This document shows positions 25,888 to 33,937 of a DNA stretch of 64,000 nt, in pieces (within the stretch, counting starts at the first letter, position 1; every line of letters begins with the position of its first letter). Under the pieces are notes generated by a model, which was not told where the DNA came from, did no database searches, and worked only from the letters and a program-made list of their open reading frames with translations. The DNA lies in assembly GCF_030376605.1 (NCBI RefSeq), contig NZ_JARRAE010000008.1:62001-126000 (forward strand), given 5' to 3'. A program made the position numbers and the translations under genes. This DNA comes from Pseudochrobactrum sp. sp1633 (GTDB lineage Bacteria; Pseudomonadota; Alphaproteobacteria; Rhizobiales; Rhizobiaceae).

Positions 25888-26730
25888 TTAAGCTGAGAAC
25901 CGTTGAAGGGCCGCTACGGGTAGTTCCAGCGCTTTAAGATCAAGATGGGCTTTGATCGGCAGGTGATCTGACGCAAGGCGTGCCAGCGGCGTATTATGCA
26001 CCTCGACAGAGGTGACAAGCTTCTGCGGGCGGCTGAGAATACGGTCGAGAGCAAGCACCGGAAAGCGGGACGGAAAACTCGGCACTGCACCGGCTGTCAG
26101 GTTGAATACCGGTTGCAATGTTGCCAGAGATGAACCCTTGCCGACGCGCCATTCATTGAGATCGCCGATCAGAATAGTCGGACGATCATTATCTTCACGG
26201 ATCATAGAGAGCAGCGTTTCTGCCTGACGGGAGCGCGAGTGTTTCAACAGGCCGAAATGCGCGGCGATAATGCGCAAGGGGCCTTCATCCAGATCAATAT
26301 CGGCGACAACTGCGCCGCGCGGCTCTACACCCGGCAATTTGATCTGATGAATATCTCTGATCAGGCCTTGACGGAACAGCAGCAGATTGCTGTGCCAGCC
26401 ATGACCGTTCGGCGACATGGTTTGAATCGGAATAGGCACAAGCCCGCTGACTCTTTCCAGATTTTGCAGGTTGAGCAGCCCGCTGCGTTCGCCAAATCGT
26501 TTATCAGCTTCCTGAATAGCAATAATATCGGCGTTCAGCTCGGATATGACCTCAGCTGTGCGCTCGGGATCGAACTTTTTATCAATGCCAATGCATTTGT
26601 GAACATTATAGGAGGCAACGACAGTATCGCCGCTGGGATTATTATCTGCCAATGGCCGGTGACCGCGCCGGTTGCGAATTGCTCTCAGAACCGTCTGAGG
26701 TAATTTTCTGTCATGCAATTTCTTACGCAA
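25888..26730 (-). CDS. Endonuclease/exonuclease/phosphatase (EEP) family protein
   Basis: A 280-aa member of the EEP superfamily, metal-dependent phosphodiesterases acting on nucleic acids or phospholipid head groups. Motifs seen are SYNVHKC near the start, IIAIQEAD with the metal-binding Glu, LIGDLNEWR and LASDHLPIKAHLDL at the end. The first 33 residues are basic and could be a short extension. Position next to cls hints at a lipid-related role, but this is only suggestive. Confidence 0.88.
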   Translation of the reverse strand: MRKKLHDRKLPQTVLRAIRNRRGHRPLADNNPSGDTVVASYNVHKCIGIDKKFDPERTAEVISELNADIIAIQEADKRFGERSGLLNLQNLERVSGLVPIPIQTMSPNGHGWHSNLLLFRQGLIRDIHQIKLPGVEPRGAVVADIDLDEGPLRIIAAHFGLLKHSRSRQAETLLSMIREDNDRPTILIGDLNEWRVGKGSSLATLQPVFNLTAGAVPSFPSRFPVLALDRILSRPQKLVTSVEVHNTPLARLASDHLPIKAHLDLKALELPVAALQRFSA

Positions 26731-26880
26731 GCGCAGCTTCCTCGTTGCACAGTTTTTATATCTGCTTTCGCTATAAACTTATCCCTGAAATGTTTTCATT
26801 TCAGGGCATGCGCATTCATTGACTTTTTATATAGGGTTTTGAGTGCCGCTGAGCAATATCGGACGTGATTACTGAGCCGC

Positions 26881-27933
26881 TTACAACATGGACCGGTCAA
26901 AGCGAACGGCACAATTGCGTCCGCGTGCCTTGGCCATATAGAGAGCTTTATCAGCGTGATAGGATAATTCTTCGCCGGACTGACCGTCCTCAGGAGCAAG
27001 AAGAGTGCCGATGCTGACGGCAGAGACAAGTTCGGTGCCGGAGATAAGAAACGGCACACGAAATGCCTCAACCAGCCGGTTTGCAACCTCTTCCAGTTGC
27101 TCAGCATTTTGCACCGTTGGCATAATAATGCAGAATTCATCGCCGCCGATACGGACGGGCATATCCGCAGGCTCTATGATTGAGCGAATTCTGTCAGCAG
27201 CTTGCTTCAAAAGCTTGTCGCCGGCGGGATGTCCGTAAGTGTCATTGATGGTTTTAAAATTATCCATATCCAGCAGCAGGACGCCTGCGGATTGTTTTTG
27301 TGTAAAAAGCTGTCGCAGCACGGGTGCTACATGCTCTTTCAGCGCGCGCCGGTTATAGAGGCGCGTCAGCGGATCTGTGAGCGCATTCTTGCGCAGATGT
27401 TCTGTGTCATGCTGAAGATAAATATTTTTTCTTTGCAAGCGCAGCAGGGCGCTTGCCAGTTGGGCAAAGCGGCGCATTTCTTCACATTGATCAGCGCTGA
27501 ATGTGCGTGGCTGTGTATCGATGATGCAGAGGGCGCCGAGTGTCAGCCCTGCATCAATCTCAAGCGGAAAGCCCGCATAGAAACGAAATGCCGGATCGCC
27601 GGTAACATAGGCCTTATCGAAAAAGGCGGCATGGCTCGACATATCCTGAACGATAAAAGACTGCCCGGACTGTACCACATAGGTGCAGGCAGATTGCTCG
27701 CGCGCGCAGCTTGTTGCTTTGATGCCTGCGGTGGAGGCAATGCGCTGCCAGTCTTCATCTATAATTGTTACAGCGCAGGATGCGGCATGAAACACATCTT
27801 TGACAAGTTCAGTCAGAATATCCAGCTCTGGTGTGGTCGAGATGTGTGACGGCAAAAGGCTGCGCACTGAAACAAGACGGTCGGCTTCATTAGCCGGTAC
27901 TTCAAACGGATAGAGTGCTTTCTGAATATTCAA
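26881..27933 (-). CDS. GAF-GGDEF protein, probable diguanylate cyclase
   Basis: A 350-aa soluble protein. Residues about 30-170 form a GAF sensor domain (ending GALCIIDTQPRTFSADQ), and a GGDEF domain occupies about 180-345. The catalytic loop reads RIGGDEFCII, so the active-site signature is intact and c-di-GMP synthesis is expected. DPLTRLYNRRAL and DNFKTINDTYGHPAGD are the usual flanking motifs. No membrane segment is seen, so the signal sensed by the GAF domain would be intracellular. No partner gene is next to it. Confidence 0.93.
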   Translation of the reverse strand: MNIQKALYPFEVPANEADRLVSVRSLLPSHISTTPELDILTELVKDVFHAASCAVTIIDEDWQRIASTAGIKATSCAREQSACTYVVQSGQSFIVQDMSSHAAFFDKAYVTGDPAFRFYAGFPLEIDAGLTLGALCIIDTQPRTFSADQCEEMRRFAQLASALLRLQRKNIYLQHDTEHLRKNALTDPLTRLYNRRALKEHVAPVLRQLFTQKQSAGVLLLDMDNFKTINDTYGHPAGDKLLKQAADRIRSIIEPADMPVRIGGDEFCIIMPTVQNAEQLEEVANRLVEAFRVPFLISGTELVSAVSIGTLLAPEDGQSGEELSYHADKALYMAKARGRNCAVRFDRSML

Positions 27934-28146
27934 TATATGTTCCAGATTTCTGCTTTACGCGAAAGGTGGTATTGCGTTTAAGTGATAATATTAGACGAAG
28001 CTTTTAAAAGACAAACCTCATTTTAATCAGCTAATTCTCAGATATTCCAGTAATATTAGACTGGTCTTACTGAAAAGAAAATGCCGGATTGCAGATAGAT
28101 TGATACATATTCCTGCCGGAGGAGGAGATAAGTTTTATGCGACGCG

Positions 28147-28356
28147 TTATTCTCCGGTCGTCAATCCGTCAAAAACATCCAGCAATGCATCGGATATTGC
28201 TGCGCCAAGATCGGCAGCAGTCTTTGCAAGCTCTGCCTCATTCATATCCCGCGCTGCGAGCGCCAATGCAGCACCTTGCTGTGTTACAATTTCCTGCGCT
28301 CGCTGGATTGCCCAAAGTGCGAATTCACTGCGATTATCAATGGAGACGGTTTCCAT
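28147..28356 (-). CDS. Small hypothetical protein, function unknown
   Basis: A 69-aa acidic, alanine-rich, mostly helical protein that starts METVSIDNRSEFALWAIQRA. The ATG at 28356 is chosen; an earlier one at 28404 would add 16 residues. I do not recognise the family. It is the last core gene before the island and, in the chromosome without the island, would lie just downstream of tRNA-Leu and its terminator. Confidence 0.6.
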   Translation of the reverse strand: METVSIDNRSEFALWAIQRAQEIVTQQGAALALAARDMNEAELAKTAADLGAAISDALLDVFDGLTTGE

Positions 28357-28420
28357 AAAGCATCCTGACTGTGTCTGGCGGAGAGGGGAGAAAAGTACTG
28401 ACATAACGGAAGATACAAAA

Positions 28421-28491
28421 AAACCCGCTTGCGCGGGTTTTTTTGATTAAAGACCTTGGTAGTGGTCTTTATATGGTGCCAGAAGAGGACT
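28421..28491. repeat. attL: left direct repeat of the genomic island
   Basis: In order: a terminator hairpin (28421-28440, AAACCCGC-TTGC-GCGGGTTT plus T-run), the block GACCTTGGTAGTGGTCT (28452-28468) inside an 8-bp inverted repeat with an 8-nt spacer, and a copy of the tRNA-Leu 3' end, ATGGTGCCAGAAGAGGACT (28473-28491), which lacks one C. The same three parts in the same order lie at 52906-52991 next to the intact tRNA. The terminator is probably the original tRNA-Leu terminator. Confidence 0.85.
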
Positions 28492-28548
28492 TTAATATAA
28501 AAGCTAATTGACTGAAAAATATAATAAATATTAAGTTTGATTTTTATG

Positions 28549-28571
28549 ATGCCATCAATAATGCCATCAAA
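28549..28571. repeat. 23-bp repeat inside the left end (putative integrase arm sites)
   Basis: Two tandem ATGCCATCA units separated by ATA. An exact 23-bp copy is at 52831-52853 inside the right end. Both lie on the island side of the att repeats, at distances expected for arm-type sites bound by a tyrosine integrase. Confidence 0.7.
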
Positions 28572-28705
28572 TTTAAATGTCGGAATTATATAAGCGCGTT
28601 ACGCAGATTTTTATTGTGTGAAACATGTAGCTTGACTGTCTCTCTATCACCATAGCTTTCTTCTATCGTCCAAAATAGCTTGGTTCTGTTCAGATCAACG
28701 CGAGG

Positions 28706-29467
28706 ATGATTCTGATGAATTCTGACAATGAAATACTACAATCAGCGGATCATGATGTTTTGCAGCCTTATATCACATTGGCGGATCTTGAAAGTTCTTG
28801 GATTGGGGTTGGTGCTGCAATTGACTGGATCGCCATGCGTGGCAAGTCAATGACTTTGAACGAATACTACGAGCGTGAGGATAAAGCAGCCGAAGCGTTC
28901 GTTGAAATCTTATCCTCTATACTTCCGTTGCAGGCGGAAAAAAATGTAAGGGGCTTAGACGAGAGTAATCCAGGTCCGTTGATTTCTATCCCGAGTGGTA
29001 TCTGGCCTCAAACAGCGACATCTGATTCAAATGACAGAGGTAAGCTGTATCGCTTGATCGGAACGGATGATCATAATGAATGGGATGGTGCTATTTTGAG
29101 CTCCCGGGTTAGTGGCTATCGCATGGTGCAAGTAAGGTCGGACTTTATTAGAGATAATTGGCCTGAAAACAGAGGCGAGTTAATCGTTCCACCTATACGG
29201 CGTGCTGTTTCACAGGCAAATCTTCGGCGCATTGTTGAAATGATTGTGCATGAGACGCCTAAAGAGTTAGTGCCGCTTACGCAGAGGGAGGTCAATGAGC
29301 TTGTCAGTCTTTTTATCCCAAGTGCGCAGCGAGATAATATTCGTAGAATTTGTAAAGAGCTTATTCCTCTTCCAAAACCAGGGCCACGAGGGCAGCGAAA
29401 TCCCAATCGTAAAACACTCATTCAGGAATTGGGCGAAAAACTGATCTCCGCCCAATTGCCCAATTAG
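28706..29467 (+). CDS. Hypothetical protein of the island's left module
   Basis: A 253-aa soluble protein that I cannot assign. It is acidic in the first half. The C-terminal 80 residues (from about VSQANLRRIVEMIVHETPKE) are helical and basic at the end, with PKPGPRGQRNPNRKT, and could bind nucleic acid. A second ATG at 28715 (MNSDNEIL) is an alternative start. It precedes two small HTH genes and a recombinase on the same strand, so it probably belongs to the mobile-element maintenance functions. Confidence 0.6.
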   Translation: MILMNSDNEILQSADHDVLQPYITLADLESSWIGVGAAIDWIAMRGKSMTLNEYYEREDKAAEAFVEILSSILPLQAEKNVRGLDESNPGPLISIPSGIWPQTATSDSNDRGKLYRLIGTDDHNEWDGAILSSRVSGYRMVQVRSDFIRDNWPENRGELIVPPIRRAVSQANLRRIVEMIVHETPKELVPLTQREVNELVSLFIPSAQRDNIRRICKELIPLPKPGPRGQRNPNRKTLIQELGEKLISAQLPN

Positions 29468-29536
29468 GTTTCCATACAAGTCTAAGGCAGGTTCTATGCA
29501 TATCTCGGTGATTAGCTGAGTTCACATGGAGCCAAA

Positions 29537-29728
29537 ATGATGCAAGATATTTCGACACTTTCAATCGCCCAGACCGCTCGTATACTCGGGATTGGGCGTT
29601 CCACACTTTATAATCTCATCAAGGATGGCCAGCTGCCAATCCGCAAGCTTGGTAAGCGCACTCTTATTCTCCGTGAAGATCTTGATCAGTTCATTGCCTC
29701 GCTGCCGACAAAAGGTGGGCGCGGTTGA
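29537..29728 (+). CDS. Excisionase-type helix-turn-helix protein
   Basis: A 63-aa MerR/Xis-like DNA-binding protein. The helix-turn-helix is in LSIAQTARILGIGRSTLYNL, followed by the wing IRKLGKRTLILREDLDQFI. Such proteins direct integrase to excise, or regulate promoters of mobile elements. It is followed by a second protein with an AlpA-like domain and by a recombinase gene. Confidence 0.85.
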   Translation: MMQDISTLSIAQTARILGIGRSTLYNLIKDGQLPIRKLGKRTLILREDLDQFIASLPTKGGRG

Positions 29729-29815
29729 ACCGTGCCGTTTTGATCTCTGTTTTTGCTGTTGCAAATTCTGAAGTTTTAAAACTCGCCAGGTTGGGCTGCG
29801 TTGCGGAGATGTATA

Positions 29816-30325
29816 ATGGGCAAATTCTATTCAAATGACTATTTAGCAAGTCAGGATATGTTTGCAGATCCGGCACTCGATGATGGCGATCAATACTCGA
29901 CTGAAGATTTTTGCAATCCTTATGCAGCGGCAAGTCAAGCACGCGGGGCGAGTAGAATTCAGGCGCCAATTATTGTAAATGTTTCTGATCAATGCGCTGA
30001 ACCTCAAAATATTACTGAATTTAACCAGACAGGGTCTGTAGAGACCTCAATAAACAGGCATGTGCCTCAAAAGCCTAAGTCTGAGATGAAATCCGACGGG
30101 GACGCAATTCACCATGCGAATACATCTGGTGAAGCTCCTCGTTTGATGACTGTCAAAGAGGTTGCTGCCTATTTGGCAATCAGTATTTCTAAAGTCTGGC
30201 GCTTAGAAAAACGCAAAGTCGCTTTCCCCAAAGCTATACGTATTTGTGGCTCAACTCGGTGGGATCGATATGCAATTGATCGCTATCTGGATAGTCAGCA
30301 GATGCCTGAAAATTCTGAGTATTAA
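29816..30325 (+). CDS. AlpA-family regulator with an unknown N-terminal extension
   Basis: A 169-aa protein. The last 60 residues (from LMTVKEVAAYLAISISKVWRL) form an AlpA-type helix-turn-helix with the typical continuation FPKAIRICGSTRWDRYAID. The first ~105 residues are acidic, low in hydrophobics and not recognised. The ATG at 29816 is chosen because GGAG lies 7 nt upstream; a TTG at 29801 is also open. The gene ends 2 bp before the recombinase gene, which implies coupling. AlpA in phage P4-like elements activates the integrase. Confidence 0.8.
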   Translation: MGKFYSNDYLASQDMFADPALDDGDQYSTEDFCNPYAAASQARGASRIQAPIIVNVSDQCAEPQNITEFNQTGSVETSINRHVPQKPKSEMKSDGDAIHHANTSGEAPRLMTVKEVAAYLAISISKVWRLEKRKVAFPKAIRICGSTRWDRYAIDRYLDSQQMPENSEY

Positions 30326-30327
30326 TT

Positions 30328-31986
30328 ATGTCCCGGCGTCATGATCCTACAAAAGCTCGTCGACACTGGGTGTATACACGAGAGCAGGTATGTCTGAGGT
30401 TTAGTGTCGGTGACAGCACAATTACAAATTGGATAGGTCGCGGATTGAAGCCGGTAGATGATAAACGGCCACAGCTTTTTGCTGGATATGAGTTACGCCG
30501 CTTTATCACGAGTATGCGTTGGCCGCATGGTCGCTTGCCAGAAAGTGGGCGGCTATTTTGCTCTGTTTGTCCTGGGTTTAAGACGCTTGAACCTGGATCA
30601 GTAAATGCTACGCCAATTGGCATTGCATGCTATAAAGTGACAGGAACGTGCCTTGATTGCCACAACATGCTACAAGCGCGTATTCAAGCCCATAGTTTAC
30701 CTGAGATTTATGAAGCATCTACCAATACCCCTAGAGAATCGTCCGACGTAATATGTGATGGGGTTTCTCGAGCTATTGGGAGAAGTGGAGCGCCTGTACC
30801 TACAGAAACTACCAATTTCAATTTGCGTGTGCTTCAACGGTATACTGTTTATCTGGAAAACCATCAAAACTTGGATGTTCGAACTGTTGATGAGCATCTT
30901 CGGTCTCTTGCTAGAATGAGTGGATTCTTTGAGCATAAGGACTTTGAGAAGATTACGATTGACGATGCATGTAATTTTAAAAATGCACTACGCAGTCTTT
31001 GTATCGGTGATGTGCAAGGTGCCTTAAGTATCTCAACGGTGTCACATACATTGGATCGATGTCGTGCATTTATACAGTGGTTACAACGCCAATCTGACAC
31101 GAAAACTCATGCGGACTTGGCTGGCTATTTTAGTCTTTCTCGACGGGAGCGCGTAATCGAGGCCAATACGGTGAAGGGAACTAATTTAACCTTTGATCAG
31201 GCACTTTGTATCTTTTCTGCTATGCCTATGTCGAACCCGATTGAGCTGCGTAATCGCGCAATTGTAGCTATGTTCATTCTAACGGGTATACGCATTGCAG
31301 CGCTGGTTACACTGCGCGGCAAACATGTAAATATTCGTACCCGATGGATCAATCAGGATCCGCGAGAGGTCGATACGAAATTCGGCAAACACATTAGAAC
31401 CTACTGCCTTGATCTTGGTTCAGGTCTTTGGGGGGCTTTAGACGAATGGGACACATGGCGTAACGCTAATGGTTTTGGTCAGGATGCCGCATTTTTTCTC
31501 CCAGACCGATATATTCAGTCAAATGCGCTTGGCTTTGGCTACAAGGGAAATTGTGTTGAAATAGCGCAGTGCTGGAAATCTGAAGAACCGGTTCACCGGA
31601 TTATTAAAGAGGCCGCAAGCGTAGTTGGGATATTGAACGGTAGCATATCGTCTCACGATTTTCGCAAGGTCCTTCACCCATTCTTGGCTAAGCGCGGTGA
31701 AATGACAATTAAAGACGAAGTCGCTTTACAGCTTAACTTCGGTCATACTCCCCAAGAAGTGATACGGAAACATTATTCATCTATGCAGGACAATGAACGT
31801 GAGGAAATTTTGGATGAACTGTGCCGTCGCGCCCTGACAAGCCGTAGTGAACTGGACTTATATCTTGCATATGAGCGAAAGGAAATTTCTGAAACAGACG
31901 CAGATTTCCGGCGAGCAAAAGAAATTTTTGAACGGAATATGTATGGTCGACGTGAAAATGTTCAGCAGACTTGCCTACTTAAGTAG
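30328..31986 (+). CDS. Tyrosine recombinase with N-terminal HTH and zinc-ribbon-like motif
   Basis: A 552-aa protein. Residues about 15-60 look like a helix-turn-helix (YTREQVCLRFSVGDSTITNW). Two CxxC pairs follow at about 72-113 (LFCSVCPG and GTCLDCHN). After a poorly conserved linker, a SAM-like N-terminal domain and a catalytic domain of phage-integrase type run to about residue 500. Catalytic residues fit Arg322 (TGIRIAAL), His443/Arg446 (SSHDFRK), His473 (NFGHT) and Tyr483 (RKHYSS). It is unlike the P4-type integrase at the other end of the island, so the island has two recombinases. Its target is unknown. Confidence 0.8.
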   Translation: MSRRHDPTKARRHWVYTREQVCLRFSVGDSTITNWIGRGLKPVDDKRPQLFAGYELRRFITSMRWPHGRLPESGRLFCSVCPGFKTLEPGSVNATPIGIACYKVTGTCLDCHNMLQARIQAHSLPEIYEASTNTPRESSDVICDGVSRAIGRSGAPVPTETTNFNLRVLQRYTVYLENHQNLDVRTVDEHLRSLARMSGFFEHKDFEKITIDDACNFKNALRSLCIGDVQGALSISTVSHTLDRCRAFIQWLQRQSDTKTHADLAGYFSLSRRERVIEANTVKGTNLTFDQALCIFSAMPMSNPIELRNRAIVAMFILTGIRIAALVTLRGKHVNIRTRWINQDPREVDTKFGKHIRTYCLDLGSGLWGALDEWDTWRNANGFGQDAAFFLPDRYIQSNALGFGYKGNCVEIAQCWKSEEPVHRIIKEAASVVGILNGSISSHDFRKVLHPFLAKRGEMTIKDEVALQLNFGHTPQEVIRKHYSSMQDNEREEILDELCRRALTSRSELDLYLAYERKEISETDADFRRAKEIFERNMYGRRENVQQTCLLK

Positions 31987-32115
31987 AAGGCGAATAATTT
32001 TTTCCCTTAGGATAGTGATGTCCGAAAAGTATTGATGATTGGCATTTTAATGTTCTTGTTTGGTGATATTTTCAATTATTGACATTCGTTGAGATTTTTT
32101 GTGCTCATAAAGAAC

Positions 32116-32724
32116 ATGAGAAAGAATGGTTTTATTTTAATGAGTGATGAAATGTTCAATCTTAAACAAGTCTCGACAGGCAACATTCTGATTGAGGTTC
32201 GTGACCAGAGCCTTGTCTTTGAAACCATTATAGATGATTTCAATGATGATCTACAAAACTTTGCCGATTTTGTCGCCTCCTTAATTACAGGTGATTATCC
32301 GGCTGTTTACGTATCAGATCATAAAAACTGCCTTTGGGCATATGATGGAGATAATAACTTTAAACTGCATTGTGAATTTGATCCAAATGGACGGGATTTA
32401 CTTTCCGAAATTTCATTAAAGACAAATCGCTCTGATTTAATCAATGCATTACACGGACTTGCTAAAGATATTGCCTTTCATGAAAATTTTGCACGAGGTT
32501 ATTTATTCTTTGCAGGCGGTACACCAGAGCAGGACAAATTTTTTGATGTTGTTGAACGTGAATGGAAAGACGGTGTGAAAGCCGGCCTTTTCCCTGATGA
32601 TATCGACTTGAAAGATGCCTATGAAGATCGACGATTTATCGAAGAGTTTCCTTTAATTGAATACGAAAATGGCATCTTGGAAAAATATCAGAACATACTC
32701 TTAAACATTTTTCCGAAGGGTTAA
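32116..32724 (+). CDS. Hypothetical acidic protein between recombinase and BREX
   Basis: A 202-aa soluble, acidic, AT-rich gene product that I cannot assign. ATG 32116 or ATG 32140 are both possible starts; neither has a strong ribosome site. No membrane segment or known motif is seen. The N-terminal half looks like beta strands and the C-terminal half helical. Its position between a recombinase and the remains of a restriction system makes a defence or immunity role possible, but nothing in the sequence shows it. Confidence 0.5.
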   Translation: MRKNGFILMSDEMFNLKQVSTGNILIEVRDQSLVFETIIDDFNDDLQNFADFVASLITGDYPAVYVSDHKNCLWAYDGDNNFKLHCEFDPNGRDLLSEISLKTNRSDLINALHGLAKDIAFHENFARGYLFFAGGTPEQDKFFDVVEREWKDGVKAGLFPDDIDLKDAYEDRRFIEEFPLIEYENGILEKYQNILLNIFPKG

Positions 32725-32819
32725 AATTTAAAACTCTACAACTATTCGTATACCTGTTTGCCTAAAATGCCTTCAACGGGCTAACAACGTTTTGAGTGTG
32801 GTTGCGCTGAGGGAAATTG

Positions 32820-33270
32820 ATGAGCATTGAGAAGACACTATTTGCTGCCGCGGACAATATGCGCGGAGCGATGGATCCGGGTGAGTAAAAGCATATTGCA
32901 CTTGGCCTTCTGTTTCAGAAGCTTTCGAGCGTACGCACAAACTGATCATTGAAGATGGCGGCGATCCAGAAGATCGTGACGTATATCTGGCCGAAAATAT
33001 CTTCTTTGTGCCTGAAAAGGCGCGCTGGTCAACGATTTCTAAAAATGCAAAAGATGCGCGCATTGGCGTAATGATTAATGATGCCATGCGCGAAGTCGAG
33101 GCAGAAAATACCAGTATCAAAGGTGCACTACCAAAAGTATTTGGTAAAGAAAGCATCGATCGCGGAATGCTTTCCGGATTGATTGATCTATTTTCCAATC
33201 TTAAACTTGACGGCCCCGCGTCTGATCTCGATCTGATTGGGCGGATCTATGAATACTATATTGGCGAATT
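32820..33270 (+). pseudogene. hsdM: Remnant of hsdM (type I restriction-modification methyltransferase subunit)
   Basis: Starting at ATG 32820 with a GAGGGA ribosome site, the reading begins MSIEKTLFAAADNMRGAMDP, the usual HsdM N-terminus. A TAA stop interrupts it at 32886, a small deletion with frameshift occurs near 32920 (KLS/FERTHK), and from there the open frame continues with NIFFVPEKARWSTI and LIGRIYEYYIGE. All of the SAM-binding catalytic part is missing after about residue 160. It is a dead N-terminal fragment; hsdS and hsdR are not found in the window. Confidence 0.85.
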
Positions 33271-33329
33271 GACTTCAACTCGGGGTTATTTATGCTTCAA
33301 TTGTTGTCCTATCGAGGTATATACGGGCT

Positions 33330-33398
33330 TCTTTTCTTGAGGTGGCTTTACACTATCATCTAAAATGATAACCATACGGCTCTTCAAGGACACTGTTT
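33330..33398. repeat. Fragment matching the 5' end of the IS481-family element
   Basis: The stretch TTGAGGTGGCTTTACACTAT through GATAACCATACGGCTC aligns with the same-orientation sequence at 51437-51491 (TTGAGGTTGGGTTTGCACCA through GATAACCACACGGCTC), which lies just before the IS481 transposase start. No transposase or terminal repeat remains here. It places an IS481 scar between hsdM and the BREX operon. Confidence 0.65.
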
Positions 33399-33433
33399 AT
33401 AAGTGGTGCTGCTGAAATTATATAGGAATGGGG

Positions 33434-33937
33434 ATGAACGCAATCGCATCAACAATCGCAGAGCTTCGGGTTCTTGTTGGGTTCCTGGGCGAAAAGGGGC
33501 AAGCTAACTGGTGGACCAGTGAGTTTTTCAGCGGTACAGCTGCTGCGTTTCTTGCCCCTATATTTAACAGGTCGCTATTTTTGGCACAATATCAGGGCAC
33601 AACTGTTGCTGCGGCAAATATACATGACGAAGCGATTGGTGTGGGGCGCATCTATCACCTTTTCCGCCTGCCTATTGGTCTGGAGCATGCGTCGGCAGAT
33701 ACCCTCAGCGACCCTGCGTTTGTGCAGTCGTTACAAGGTAGGTTAGCAGGCCGTGAGCAGGCCATGGCACGCCTGGCTGAGCTCAGTAAAGATCAAGAGA
33801 CTGCAATGCCAGGCCCGATATCCCTCGGTCAAATGAGTGATGATCTGGAGGTGGCGTTACAGCGTGCTGCAGGTGTCTACCATTCCGCAATGGGTTTAGG
33901 AATTCAATCGCTTCCATATGTTAGGGGGGAGGAGTGA
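33434..33937 (+). CDS. brxE: BrxE-family BREX protein
   Basis: A 167-aa protein with STIAELRVLVGFLGEKGQ at the N-terminus, then a tryptophan- and phenylalanine-rich segment (NWWTSEFFSGTAAAFLAPIF) and HDEAIGVGRIYHLFRLP, which I recognise as the BrxE family. BrxE was named from type 6 BREX loci; its biochemical role is not established. The ATG at 33434 is favoured by AGGA six nt upstream. Its stop overlaps the brxA start (GTGA), so it is the first gene of the BREX transcript. Confidence 0.78.
   Translation: MNAIASTIAELRVLVGFLGEKGQANWWTSEFFSGTAAAFLAPIFNRSLFLAQYQGTTVAAANIHDEAIGVGRIYHLFRLPIGLEHASADTLSDPAFVQSLQGRLAGREQAMARLAELSKDQETAMPGPISLGQMSDDLEVALQRAAGVYHSAMGLGIQSLPYVRGEE

Noticed and set aside
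30328-31986. The left recombinase read as the island's main integrase
   Set aside because: It lies far from tRNA-Leu and is not of the P4 type; the integrase next to attR fits the tRNA insertion better.
33008-33340. 110-aa open frame as an independent small gene
   Set aside because: Its residues are the middle of an HsdM N-terminus, with the real start and two lesions upstream; it is part of the hsdM remnant.
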